Origin: RGIG1828 sp045586905
GTDB lineage: Bacteria > Bacillota > Clostridia > UMGS1810
Direction of reading: 5' to 3'
NCBI GenBank assembly: GCA_045586905.1
Contig: JAZNBF010000041.1
Span: 1-14,308, forward strand
Length of the DNA: 14,308 nucleotides
Notes under the pieces: generated by a model
The model's database searches: none
What the model saw: only the letters and a program-made list of their open reading frames with translations
What the model was told of the DNA's origin: nothing
Program-made: the position numbers and the translations under genes
Shown: one piece after another, positions 5,979-13,606 of the stretch
How positions within the stretch are numbered: position 1 is the stretch's first letter
Layout of the letters: each line of letters starts with the position of its first letter

Positions 5979-7307
5979 TTATTTGAAAAGATTGCCAAAA
6001 CGCTTCATCTTTTTCGGATTACTAAATTGTTTCATCATTTTTTGCATCTGTTCAAACTGTCTTAAAAACAGGTTGACATCCTGCACTTTTGTGCCGCTGC
6101 CATCGGCTATGCGCTTTTTGCGGCTTGAGTTGATAATTGAGGGGTTTGTTCTTTCTTTTTTGGTCATTGAGGTTATCATTGCCTCAATTCTTAAAAGCTT
6201 TTTCTCGTCGATGTTGGCAGATGAAAGAGCTTTGGCATCAACACCGGGAACCATTTTGAGAAGGTCACCGAGCGGGCCCATTTTTTTCATTTGCTGCATC
6301 TGGATGAGATAGTCATCGAGAGAGAACTGCTGTTTTAATATTTTTTGTTCAAGCTCGGCGGCCTCTTTTTCATCGAATGCCTGCTGAGCTTTGTCGATGA
6401 GGGAGAGCACATCGCCCATGCCGAGAATTCTCGATGCCATGCGGTCGGGATAGAACCAGTCCATATCGGTGAGTTTTTCGCCCTGACCTATGAGCTTTAT
6501 GGGCTTGCCGGTTACTGCCCTTACAGAGAGTGCTGCACCGCCTCGGGTGTCGCCATCGAGTTTGGTGAGGACTACGCCTGTGATGTCGAGCTTTTCATCG
6601 AAGCTCTGAGCGACATTGACTGCGTCCTGACCTGTCATTGCATCGAGGACAAGTAAAATCTCTGTGGGAGCGACCTTTTCTTTGATGCGGCAGAGCTCAT
6701 CCATGAGCTCTTCGTTGAGATGAAGTCGACCAGCAGTATCGATGATGACAACATCATTGCCATGGCGCTTTGCATGTTCAACAGAGCTTTCGGCAATTGC
6801 TACTGCATCGTTTGACTCTTCTATGGAAAAAACGGGAATGCCCAGAGCATCACCTACAACCTGAAGTTGTTTTTTTGCGGCGGGACGGTAGACGTCACAT
6901 GCACTGAGAAGAGGGCGCTTGCCCTGTTTTTTTAAAAGGCCGCCTATTTTGGCAGAGGTTGTGGTTTTACCTGCGCCCTGAAGACCTACCATCATAACAA
7001 CTGTGGGTGATTTGGAAGAGAAGTTGATTTTTTTAGCTTCACTGCCCATGAGATGAGTGAGCTCTTCGTTTACAATTTTTATTACCTGCTGACCGGGAGT
7101 GAGGCTTTCGAGCACACCTGCACCGATTGCCTTTTCGGAAACGGAGGCGATAAAATCTTTGACAACTTTGAAGTTGACATCGGCCTCGAGCAGTGCAAGC
7201 TTTACTTCACGCATGCTGGCTTTGAGGTCTGCTTCGTTTATCTTGCCTCTGCCTCTTAACTTTTTGAAGGTCTGGGTGAGCTTTTCGGAGAGATTTTCAA
7301 AAGCCAT
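5979..7307 (-). CDS. ffh: Signal recognition particle protein Ffh (SRP54)
   Basis: GTPase subunit of the bacterial signal recognition particle. It binds 4.5S/scRNA and hydrophobic signal sequences on ribosomes and delivers them to FtsY at the membrane. Domains in order: N domain (about 1-90), G domain with P-loop VGLQGAGKTT at 107-116, DTAGRLH and TKLDGDTRGG, then the methionine-rich M domain from about residue 325 with MQQMKKMGPLG and the RNA-binding SSRKKRIADGSGT motif. At 442 residues the length is normal. The ATG has AGGGG at the proper distance. It follows ylxM by 28 bases. No SRP RNA gene was recognised in the window. Confidence 0.98.
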   Translation of the reverse strand: MAFENLSEKLTQTFKKLRGRGKINEADLKASMREVKLALLEADVNFKVVKDFIASVSEKAIGAGVLESLTPGQQVIKIVNEELTHLMGSEAKKINFSSKSPTVVMMVGLQGAGKTTTSAKIGGLLKKQGKRPLLSACDVYRPAAKKQLQVVGDALGIPVFSIEESNDAVAIAESSVEHAKRHGNDVVIIDTAGRLHLNEELMDELCRIKEKVAPTEILLVLDAMTGQDAVNVAQSFDEKLDITGVVLTKLDGDTRGGAALSVRAVTGKPIKLIGQGEKLTDMDWFYPDRMASRILGMGDVLSLIDKAQQAFDEKEAAELEQKILKQQFSLDDYLIQMQQMKKMGPLGDLLKMVPGVDAKALSSANIDEKKLLRIEAMITSMTKKERTNPSIINSSRKKRIADGSGTKVQDVNLFLRQFEQMQKMMKQFSNPKKMKRFGNLFK

Positions 7308-7335
7308 AAGGTTTGCCCCTTTCTGAAAAATCGGA

Positions 7336-7662
7336 TTATATCTTTGCTCTTATCTCAGAAAGTTCCCTGAAAACAGATTCGTCGGAGAAAGAGGCTGACG
7401 AGAGAATTTTTTCGATGTTGTCGAGTGAATTGGAAATCTCTACGAACCGGTCCATAAGGCAAAGTTTTGATTCCATCTCGAGAATTTCTTTTTCGCCCCG
7501 ACGGATATTGTCATATACCCCCTGACGGGTGATGCCAACACTTTGTGCTATTTCGGAAAGTGACATATCGTCCTGATAGTACATTTCGAGAATTTCGCGT
7601 TGTTTGTCGGCGAAAAGATTGCCATAAAAATCAAGAAGATAGGAAACTTTTAAGTTTTTCAT
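7336..7662 (-). CDS. ylxM: YlxM family helix-turn-helix protein, SRP-associated
   Basis: Protein of 108 residues of the YlxM/p13 family, which resembles sigma-factor region 4. In streptococci a member binds the SRP and modulates its GTPase cycle; elsewhere the role is less certain. DFYGNLFADKQREILEMYY, then a helix-turn-helix at about 34-56 with SLSEIAQSVGITRQGVYDNI, are characteristic. The frame extends six codons further upstream, but AGGGAGG (7670-7676) lies seven bases before the ATG at 7660-7662, and family similarity starts there, so I use that start. It leads the ylxM-ffh unit behind a near-consensus promoter. An inverted repeat at the transcript start could be a site for it, which is speculation. 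Confidence 0.93.
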   Translation of the reverse strand: MKNLKVSYLLDFYGNLFADKQREILEMYYQDDMSLSEIAQSVGITRQGVYDNIRRGEKEILEMESKLCLMDRFVEISNSLDNIEKILSSASFSDESVFRELSEIRAKI

Positions 7663-7684
7663 AGTGTTACCTCCCTGCATGGCA

Positions 7685-7705
7685 TGTAAAGCAATTTACT
7701 TTACA
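7685..7705 (-). promoter_or_regulatory. Inverted repeat at the predicted start of the ylxM-ffh transcript
   Basis: TGTAAAG (7685-7691) and its complement CTTTACA (7699-7705) flank seven bases. It begins at or within a base of the expected transcription start and ends just before the ribosome site. It could be an operator or a stabilising 5' stem-loop. Confidence 0.5.
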
Positions 7706-7710
7706 GACAT

Positions 7711-7739
7711 ATAATAATACATTTTTGACGGTTTGTCAA
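7711..7739 (-). promoter_or_regulatory. Near-consensus sigma-A promoter for ylxM-ffh
   Basis: On the minus strand a perfect TTGACA (7734-7739) is followed after exactly 17 bases by TATTAT (7711-7716), five of six to consensus. Initiation is expected near 7704. Its -35 box lies two bases past the ftsY terminator T tract, so ylxM-ffh is a fresh transcription unit rather than a continuation of smc-ftsY. Confidence 0.82.
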
Positions 7740-7741
7740 CA

Positions 7742-7787
7742 CAAAAAATAAAGATAAAGCATTTTCACAACAAAAACGCTTTATCTT
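7742..7787 (-). terminator. Rho-independent terminator after ftsY
   Basis: A perfect 10-bp stem, AAGATAAAGC (7751-7760) with GCTTTATCTT (7778-7787), encloses a loop that can pair further. On the minus strand TATTTTTTG follows, with six T at 7742-7747. It lies 16 bases after the tandem TAA stops of ftsY. Confidence 0.85.
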
Positions 7788-7803
7788 GTGTGTTTTTTGG
7801 TTA

Positions 7804-8904
7804 TTATTCAAAAAGTGCTTTTGCAAAGGATGATGCATCAAAATCCTGAAGATCGTCTATGCCCTCTCCCACTCCGACAAGCTTAACGGGAATGCTCTGC
7901 TCGTGATATACCGAGAGGACTATGCCACCTTTGGCACTGCCATCGAGCTTGGTGAGGATGATGCCCGATATGGGAGCAACCTCCGAGAAAAGCTTTGCCT
8001 GACTGACTGCGTTCTGACCGGTGGTTGCATCGAGAACGAGGAGTGTTTCGACAGACGCCTCGGGAAGCTCGCGGGAAATGATGCGCGAAATCTTGGCAAG
8101 CTCGTCCATGAGGTTTTTTTTGTTGTGAAGTCTGCCTGCAGTGTCTAAAATTATGACATCGGCGCCACGCGATTTGGCAGCAGCTATTGTGTCGAACACA
8201 ACAGATGCGGGATCGGAGCCTTCCTGATGTTTTACAATGTCGACGCCTGAGCGCTGTGCCCATATGTCGAGCTGATCTATTGCCGCTGCTCTGAATGTGT
8301 CGGCAGCACCTAAGATTACCTTTTTGCCCTCACGAGTGTAGCGCGCTGTGAGCTTACCTATGGAAGTTGTTTTGCCTACGCCATTGACACCTATGACCAT
8401 TATTACAGAGGGAGTGGTGGAAAGATTTATGGAATTATCGGTTGAACAGAGGATGTCGGCAATTATTTCTTCTATAACGCCTTTTACATCATCGGTTTCG
8501 GAAATTTTTTGCTCTTTAACCTTTTTGCGAAGCTCTGCGATAATATAGAGTGATGTGTCGACGCCCACATCTGCCATGATGAGTGCTTCTTCAAGCTCTT
8601 CAAACAGCTCTTCGTCAACCTTTTTGAATGCAGAAAGTACACTGTCGAGTCCTGCATTAAGCGACGCCCTTGTTTTTGAAAGACCGTCTTTGAGTTTTTC
8701 GAAAAAAGATTTTGGGGGAGTTTCTTCCTCTGTGGCTATGTCTGAAACTTCTTCAGCCTGCTCAGCGGCAAGGTCTGTCTTTTCAGCGGAAGAGAGCTCC
8801 TCTTCGACAATCTCGTCGGTGACAGATGCCGAAGTTTCCTTTTTTTCTTTGTCTGTATCTTTGCCGAAGCCGAAGAAATTGCCGAATTTATTTTTCAGTG
8901 CCAT
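7804..8904 (-). CDS. ftsY: Signal recognition particle receptor FtsY
   Basis: GTPase receptor that docks Ffh-ribosome complexes at the membrane and Sec translocon. A short acidic N-terminal region (about 1-65, rich in Glu, Asp, Ser and Ala) precedes the NG domain, as in Gram-positive FtsY. The N domain contains FFEKLKDGLSKTRASL and FEELEEALIMADVG. The G domain shows IGVNGVGKTT at 161-170, DTFRAAAIDQL, DTAGRLHNK and TKLDGSAKGG. At 366 residues its length is slightly above the minimal Gram-positive form because of the acidic segment. The ATG shares its first A with the smc stop (TAATG), so translation is coupled to smc. Two in-frame TAA codons end the gene before a terminator. Confidence 0.97.
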   Translation of the reverse strand: MALKNKFGNFFGFGKDTDKEKKETSASVTDEIVEEELSSAEKTDLAAEQAEEVSDIATEEETPPKSFFEKLKDGLSKTRASLNAGLDSVLSAFKKVDEELFEELEEALIMADVGVDTSLYIIAELRKKVKEQKISETDDVKGVIEEIIADILCSTDNSINLSTTPSVIMVIGVNGVGKTTSIGKLTARYTREGKKVILGAADTFRAAAIDQLDIWAQRSGVDIVKHQEGSDPASVVFDTIAAAKSRGADVIILDTAGRLHNKKNLMDELAKISRIISRELPEASVETLLVLDATTGQNAVSQAKLFSEVAPISGIILTKLDGSAKGGIVLSVYHEQSIPVKLVGVGEGIDDLQDFDASSFAKALFE

Positions 8905-11900
8905 TAACTATAATCCTCCAAGTCTTCAAATTTAAGTTTGAGCAGTTTTGAAACGCCCTTTTCCTGCATTGTGACACCGTACATGATGTCGGCAGATTCC
9001 ATTGTGCCGCGACGGTGAGTTACAACGATGAACTGAGTTTTCTCACTGTATTTTCTTATGTAGTCGGCGAAACGGTATACATTGTTATCGTCAAGTGCTG
9101 CCTCAACCTCGTCGAGAATGCAGAACGGTGTGGGGTGAGCTTCGAGCACCGAGAAAAGAAGTGCAATGGCGGAAAGTGCCCTTTCGCCACCCGAGAGAGC
9201 CATCATGTTCTGAAGCTTTTTGCCCGGAGGCTGAACCTCTATGTCGATGCCGCTCTCAAGCACATTGTCGGGATCGGTGAGTGAAAGCTGGCCTGTGCCG
9301 CCACCGAAAAGTGCTTTGAAAACAATGTCGAACTGAGTTCGGATGATTTCGAAGCTTTCTTTGAACTGACGGGTCATTATGGTCTGCATATCTCTTATGA
9401 TGTCTTCAAGCTTTTTCTTGGTTTCATCAAGATCGGCTTTTTGTGCTGAAAGGAAATCGAAGCGTTCTTTGACTTCTTTATACTGTTCGATGGAATCGAT
9501 GTTGATGTTGCCAAGAGCTTTGATTTGTGAGCGAAGTGACGCTGCCTCTTTCTGAGATACCGACATGTTGAAATCGTCACGCTTATACTCCAGAGCTGCG
9601 TTGTAGGTGAGCTCATATTCATCCCAGAGCTTGCTCTGAATGTGCTCGATTTCCATTTCGAGCTTGGAGTTCTGATTTTCTATGCGCGAGATTTCCATCT
9701 GAAGCACATATATGGTTTCATTCTGTTCTTTGAGCTTTTTCTGATCGTCTACAAGCTTTTTGGATGCAAGATCGTAGGCATCGGCTTTTTCCTGAATGAG
9801 CTTTGAAAGCTCTTCGCCGGCTGATGATGCAAGCGCAATCTGCTCTTTTATGGTTTCGATTTCTTTGGAAAGGTCTTCGTTTTCGGAAATCAGGCCGGCT
9901 TTTTCGCTTGCCTTTTCTATGCTTTCTACTGCGGAGACCTGTTTTTCTTTTGAAAGAAGTTCTATCTTTTCATTATATACCAAAATATCTTTTTCTATGT
10001 TGGCATAGGCGATTTTGTCATCGGTTACACTGTTTGCAAAATCGTCTTTTTCTTTGGAAAGCGCAACGCCCTCTTCCAAAGATGCATCAAGTGAAAGTTT
10101 GAGCCCGTCTTGCTTTTCTGCATTTTCGGCGATTTTTGAATTTATGCTTTCTTTCTGCTTGTCGATGTCGGCAATTTCGCTTACAACAGAGCCGCTTTCT
10201 GTGGTGATGATGCCAATGTTTGTTTCGAGCTCTCTGAGGATGCGGGCATTGTTGGCTGAAGCTGAATCGAGTCTTACCTTTTCGGTGTCGCAGGTATTTA
10301 AGATAGAGGTGAGCTTTTCTTTCTCTTCTGCCATCTTGTTTACCCTGAGGCGATACTGGTGAATTTTATCGTCATTATCGTCTATGACAGTGCGGAGCTT
10401 TTCTATTTTTGCGCTGAGCTCTTCAATCTCTTTTGCACGGCTGAGGAGGCTCTGTGTTTTATTGATGCTGCCGCCTGTGAGAGAACCGCCGGGATTTATG
10501 AGCTGACCGTCGAGAGTTACTATTTTAAACTTGTAGCTTGTTTTTTTGGAAAGTTCTACTGCATTGTCGAGAGTGTCGATAACGACAGTTCTGCCAATGA
10601 GGTTTCTTATGATGCCTTTGAATTTAGCATCAACACTCAGAAGCTCAGATGCTATGCCCACATAGCCTTTTGCATCGGCGGGAGGTCTGTCCATCACATC
10701 ACCCTTTACTGAGGTGAGAGGCAGGAAGGTGGCTCTGCCGAGATGATTGTCTTTGAGATAGGTTATGCATTTTTTTGCAGTATCTTCGGTGTCGGTGACA
10801 ATGTTTTGAAGTGCGCCGCCAAGAGCGATTTCAACTGCGGTAACGTACTTACGGTCGACATCTATGAGCTTGGACACAACACCAAGCACACCCTTTACCG
10901 GTGATGTGAGAATGTTTTTAACACTTTTGGCATAGCCTTCGTAGCCTTTTTCGAGGTCTTCGAGGACATTTTTTCTCGACTGCAAGTCATTACATTCGGA
11001 GACGATTTTATTTTGCTCCTCTTTGGCTGCGTTCATCTCGTCGGTGAGTTTGAAATAGTCTTTTTTGAGGCTTTCCATGTCGTCGGAAGCCTTTTTGCTT
11101 TTGTTTTCAAGCTCTTTGATATCTTTTTTGATTTGTTCTGCTTCTTCCAAAGCTTTAGCGTAAGCTTCCTGCTTTATGCCAAGTTCGCCTGTGAGGCTGC
11201 TTTTGCGGTCGTCAAAATTTTTTAGAAGAGCATCAAGGCCCGAAAGCTTTGCTCTGTGAGCAGAATTTTCGCTTGCGAGAGCAGAAATCTGTTCTTTTAA
11301 TTCTTCTGTACGGGCAAGGTTTGATGCAATGCGCTCGTCGATTGCCTTCATGGCTTCATCGTGACCGGAAACCATCTCTTCGATTTTTGCTTTCTGAAGA
11401 GTTTTCTCTTCGATGAGCTTTTTGAGGTTTTCAGTCTCTGCATCGCCTGCATTTATTTTTTCGGAAAGGCTGCGTATTTCTTCGTCGATGCGCTCGCAGC
11501 TTCTTATGTTATTTTCGATGGTGTTGTTGATAATATCTATACGATGAGAAAGGTCGCCGGTGTTTTTCTCAACATCGAAGCTCTGCTGACGAAGCTCGGT
11601 GATTTTATCGTTGATGCCTGAGATTGAAGCTGTCTCCTTTTCGAGACCTGCTTCAAGCTCGGCAAGCTTTATCTTTTCTTCGCTGAGCTGATTGAATGCT
11701 ATGGTAAAATTTTTGCCGCCTTCTGAAAGGGCTTCTTTTTGTTTGTCGATGTTGCGGATTGAGATGTTTATGTCGAGCCCCTTCAGCATTTCACGAAGGT
11801 CGAGATATTTGCGTGCTTTTTGAGACTGTGTCTCGAGTGGTCCCACCTGAGATTCAAGTTCACCTAAAAGGTCTTTGATGCGAAGAAGATTGTCCTCTGT

Positions 11901-12449
11901 TTGCAAAAGCTTTTTTTCGGACTCGTTCTTTTTATATTTATATTTGGTGATGCCGGAGGCTTCTTCGAAGATGTTGCGTCTCTCTTCTGCTTTGTTGGAA
12001 AGAATCTGGTCAATCTTACCCTGACCGATGACAGAATAGCCCTCTTTGCCAAGGCCTGTGTCCATAAAGAGCTCGTGGATGTCTTTGAGTCGGCATTCTT
12101 TATCGTTTATGAGATAGTTACTTTCGCCGCTACGGTGAACCCGTCTTGTGACTTTTACGGTATCGTAGTCTATTTTGAAAACACCGTCTTTATTGTCGAG
12201 CACGATGGAAACCTGAGCAAAACCAAGCGGACTGCGCTTTTGTGTACCGGCAAAAATAACGTCTTCCATTTTGCCGCCACGGAGACTCTTGGCACTCTGC
12301 TCACCCATAACCCAGCGAATAGCGTCGGAGATGTTACTTTTGCCGCTGCCATTTGGTCCGACTATGGTGGTTATGCCTTGACCGAATTCGAGATTTATTT
12401 TGTCTGCAAAGGATTTGAACCCCTGCACTTCAATACCTTTTAGATACAA
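8904..12449 (-). CDS. smc: Chromosome segregation ATPase Smc (TTG start)
   Basis: Structural maintenance of chromosomes protein; with ScpA and ScpB it forms the bacterial condensin that organises and segregates replicated origins. The N-terminal ATPase half has Walker A GPNGSGKS at 31-38. Long coiled coils run from about 170 to 510 and 665 to 1030, separated by the hinge at about 515-665 with the glycine-rich NPGGSLTGGS. The C-terminal head has ABC signature LSGGE at 1085 and Walker B FCILDE at 1109-1114. At 1181 residues the length is typical. The start is TTG (12447-12449), supported by GAGGTG (12458-12463) eight bases upstream. The usual upstream rnc gene is absent; a lyase gene sits there instead. 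Confidence 0.97.
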   Translation of the reverse strand: MYLKGIEVQGFKSFADKINLEFGQGITTIVGPNGSGKSNISDAIRWVMGEQSAKSLRGGKMEDVIFAGTQKRSPLGFAQVSIVLDNKDGVFKIDYDTVKVTRRVHRSGESNYLINDKECRLKDIHELFMDTGLGKEGYSVIGQGKIDQILSNKAEERRNIFEEASGITKYKYKKNESEKKLLQTEDNLLRIKDLLGELESQVGPLETQSQKARKYLDLREMLKGLDINISIRNIDKQKEALSEGGKNFTIAFNQLSEEKIKLAELEAGLEKETASISGINDKITELRQQSFDVEKNTGDLSHRIDIINNTIENNIRSCERIDEEIRSLSEKINAGDAETENLKKLIEEKTLQKAKIEEMVSGHDEAMKAIDERIASNLARTEELKEQISALASENSAHRAKLSGLDALLKNFDDRKSSLTGELGIKQEAYAKALEEAEQIKKDIKELENKSKKASDDMESLKKDYFKLTDEMNAAKEEQNKIVSECNDLQSRKNVLEDLEKGYEGYAKSVKNILTSPVKGVLGVVSKLIDVDRKYVTAVEIALGGALQNIVTDTEDTAKKCITYLKDNHLGRATFLPLTSVKGDVMDRPPADAKGYVGIASELLSVDAKFKGIIRNLIGRTVVIDTLDNAVELSKKTSYKFKIVTLDGQLINPGGSLTGGSINKTQSLLSRAKEIEELSAKIEKLRTVIDDNDDKIHQYRLRVNKMAEEKEKLTSILNTCDTEKVRLDSASANNARILRELETNIGIITTESGSVVSEIADIDKQKESINSKIAENAEKQDGLKLSLDASLEEGVALSKEKDDFANSVTDDKIAYANIEKDILVYNEKIELLSKEKQVSAVESIEKASEKAGLISENEDLSKEIETIKEQIALASSAGEELSKLIQEKADAYDLASKKLVDDQKKLKEQNETIYVLQMEISRIENQNSKLEMEIEHIQSKLWDEYELTYNAALEYKRDDFNMSVSQKEAASLRSQIKALGNINIDSIEQYKEVKERFDFLSAQKADLDETKKKLEDIIRDMQTIMTRQFKESFEIIRTQFDIVFKALFGGGTGQLSLTDPDNVLESGIDIEVQPPGKKLQNMMALSGGERALSAIALLFSVLEAHPTPFCILDEVEAALDDNNVYRFADYIRKYSEKTQFIVVTHRRGTMESADIMYGVTMQEKGVSKLLKLKFEDLEDYS

Positions 12450-12489
12450 TTTGAATACACCTCAGAAAAATTACATTATATACCTTTAT

Positions 12490-12518
12490 ATCATAACACA
12501 GTTTTGTCGTTTTTGCAA
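12490..12518 (-). promoter_or_regulatory. Candidate promoter for smc-ftsY
   Basis: On the minus strand TTGCAA (12513-12518, four of six) and TATGAT (12490-12495, five of six) are 17 bases apart. A perfect TATAAT also lies at 12475-12480 but lacks a good -35 box. The -35 box starts two bases beyond the T tract of the preceding terminator, so some promoter is required here. Confidence 0.55.
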
Positions 12519-12519
12519 G

Positions 12520-12575
12520 AAAAAACGCAATATATTGTGATTTATTTTTTCAATAAACAATATATATTGCGTTTT
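12520..12575 (-). terminator. Rho-independent terminator after the DHDPS-family gene
   Basis: On the minus strand AAAACGCAATATA (12563-12575) pairs with its complement (12522-12534) over 13 bases. Four more pairs are possible after a two-base bulge. Six T run to 12520. It begins 15 bases after the stop codon and isolates the lyase gene from smc. Confidence 0.8.
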
Positions 12576-12590
12576 GTTGAGTTTATTTAA

Positions 12591-13526
12591 TTATTGAAGT
12601 TTCTCAACCATTTTTTCAAAATAGTCGGTAACAACTTTCATCTGGCGAACACAGTCCTTGCCATATTCGGTGAGATCTTCCGAACGTCGATTGCGGGCAA
12701 GGAGCTCGGTGCTTATGCCGCAAAGGTTCATGTGATATTTGGCAGTGAGAGGATATGGAAGACCAACCTCGGTAAAGCCAAAGGTGGAGAGAACAGACTG
12801 AATGAGCTCTGCTTCCCTAGGATACTTTTCGTAGTTTTTGCAAAGCCATGCATAGAGCTTGGGGTGATAGTTTGCCATGATGCCGCAATAGCCATGGTTG
12901 CCGCTGCGCATGCTCTCGAGAAGTGTCTGACAGTTGGCATTTAAGTTTCTGATGGTGGTTCCTTTGATTATCTCTGCTCTTTCGGCAAGAACTTTGGCAT
13001 CACAGCAGGTGTCTTTTATGTAGGTGAATCTGCCTGTGTCAACACACCATTTGAGAATCTTTGGAGAAAGAAGTCTTTTGTAGGGGTAGGGGCACTCATA
13101 TACGCCAAACTTTGCCTCGGAGGGAAGAAGAGAAATGAGTTTTTCGCAATTTGCGATGAATACGTCGTCGCCCTCGTTGTTGGGATCGAGGCGGTTTGAG
13201 ATGAAGATGAGAGCATCGGTGCCTGAGTTCCAGATGGCAGTGAGTTCTTCAGCCTGCTGCTCTATTGTCTCGGCTGTGTGGCCTGAAGAAACAACAGTGA
13301 AAGGTCTGCCATGCTTTGCTTCGAGCTCTTTGGCGCGTTTGTAGACCATGCCATTGAGCTTTACTTTTTCTTCTAGAGAAAGGAAAAAGATTTCACTTGA
13401 CTGACAGATGGAAAAAATGCCTGTCATGCCATTTTCAAAATACCAGTCGACATATTTGAGAGCTATGTCATAGTCGATGGTGCGGTCCTTTTTGAAAGGA
13501 GTTATCATTGTAGGAAAAATATCCAT
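12591..13526 (-). CDS. DHDPS/NAL-family class I aldolase, substrate unknown
   Basis: TIM-barrel lyase of the dihydrodipicolinate synthase/N-acetylneuraminate lyase family, which forms a Schiff base between a lysine and pyruvate or a 2-oxo acid. At 311 residues it is near the family norm. The catalytic Lys171 (FTYIKD) and Tyr143 (GVYECP) are present, 28 residues apart as in E. coli DapA (Y133, K161). However, the GTTGE loop is replaced by CQSSE (41-45), and the position of DapA Arg138, which binds aspartate semialdehyde, is Pro148. A lysine-pathway DapA role is therefore unlikely; a sugar-acid or other 2-oxo acid lyase is more plausible. GAGGTG lies five bases before the ATG. Terminators on both sides suggest a single-gene unit, though I found no convincing promoter. 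Confidence 0.85.
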   Translation of the reverse strand: MDIFPTMITPFKKDRTIDYDIALKYVDWYFENGMTGIFSICQSSEIFFLSLEEKVKLNGMVYKRAKELEAKHGRPFTVVSSGHTAETIEQQAEELTAIWNSGTDALIFISNRLDPNNEGDDVFIANCEKLISLLPSEAKFGVYECPYPYKRLLSPKILKWCVDTGRFTYIKDTCCDAKVLAERAEIIKGTTIRNLNANCQTLLESMRSGNHGYCGIMANYHPKLYAWLCKNYEKYPREAELIQSVLSTFGFTEVGLPYPLTAKYHMNLCGISTELLARNRRSEDLTEYGKDCVRQMKVVTDYFEKMVEKLQ

Positions 13527-13570
13527 ATTGTCACCTCAGATAAAACTTGAATTTAGTATTTTGATATTGC

Positions 13571-13597
13571 AAAAGGCTGAATCGGATTCAGCCTTTT
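13571..13597 (-). terminator. Terminator hairpin after the fructose-bisphosphate aldolase gene
   Basis: AAAAGGCTGAAT (13571-13582) pairs perfectly with ATTCAGCCTTTT (13586-13597) around three bases. On the minus strand the stem ends in four T. It begins nine bases after the aldolase stop. The flanking A and T runs would also let it act on the plus strand. Confidence 0.8.
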
Positions 13598-13606
13598 TGT
13601 GTGATA

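Noticed and set aside
5979..8904. SRP RNA (4.5S/scRNA) near ffh and ftsY
   Set aside because: The intergenic gaps hold only terminator, promoter and ribosome-site sequence; no stem with the conserved GGAA tetraloop domain was recognised.
9803..10362. Several overlapping plus-strand frames opposite smc
   Set aside because: They are antisense shadows of the coiled-coil region, low in complexity (Ser/Leu/Phe rich), with no recognisable domain or start signal.
13527..13570. Promoter for the DHDPS-family gene between the aldolase terminator and its start
   Set aside because: No pair of -35 and -10 boxes at acceptable spacing was convincing; expression may come from terminator read-through or a weak site.
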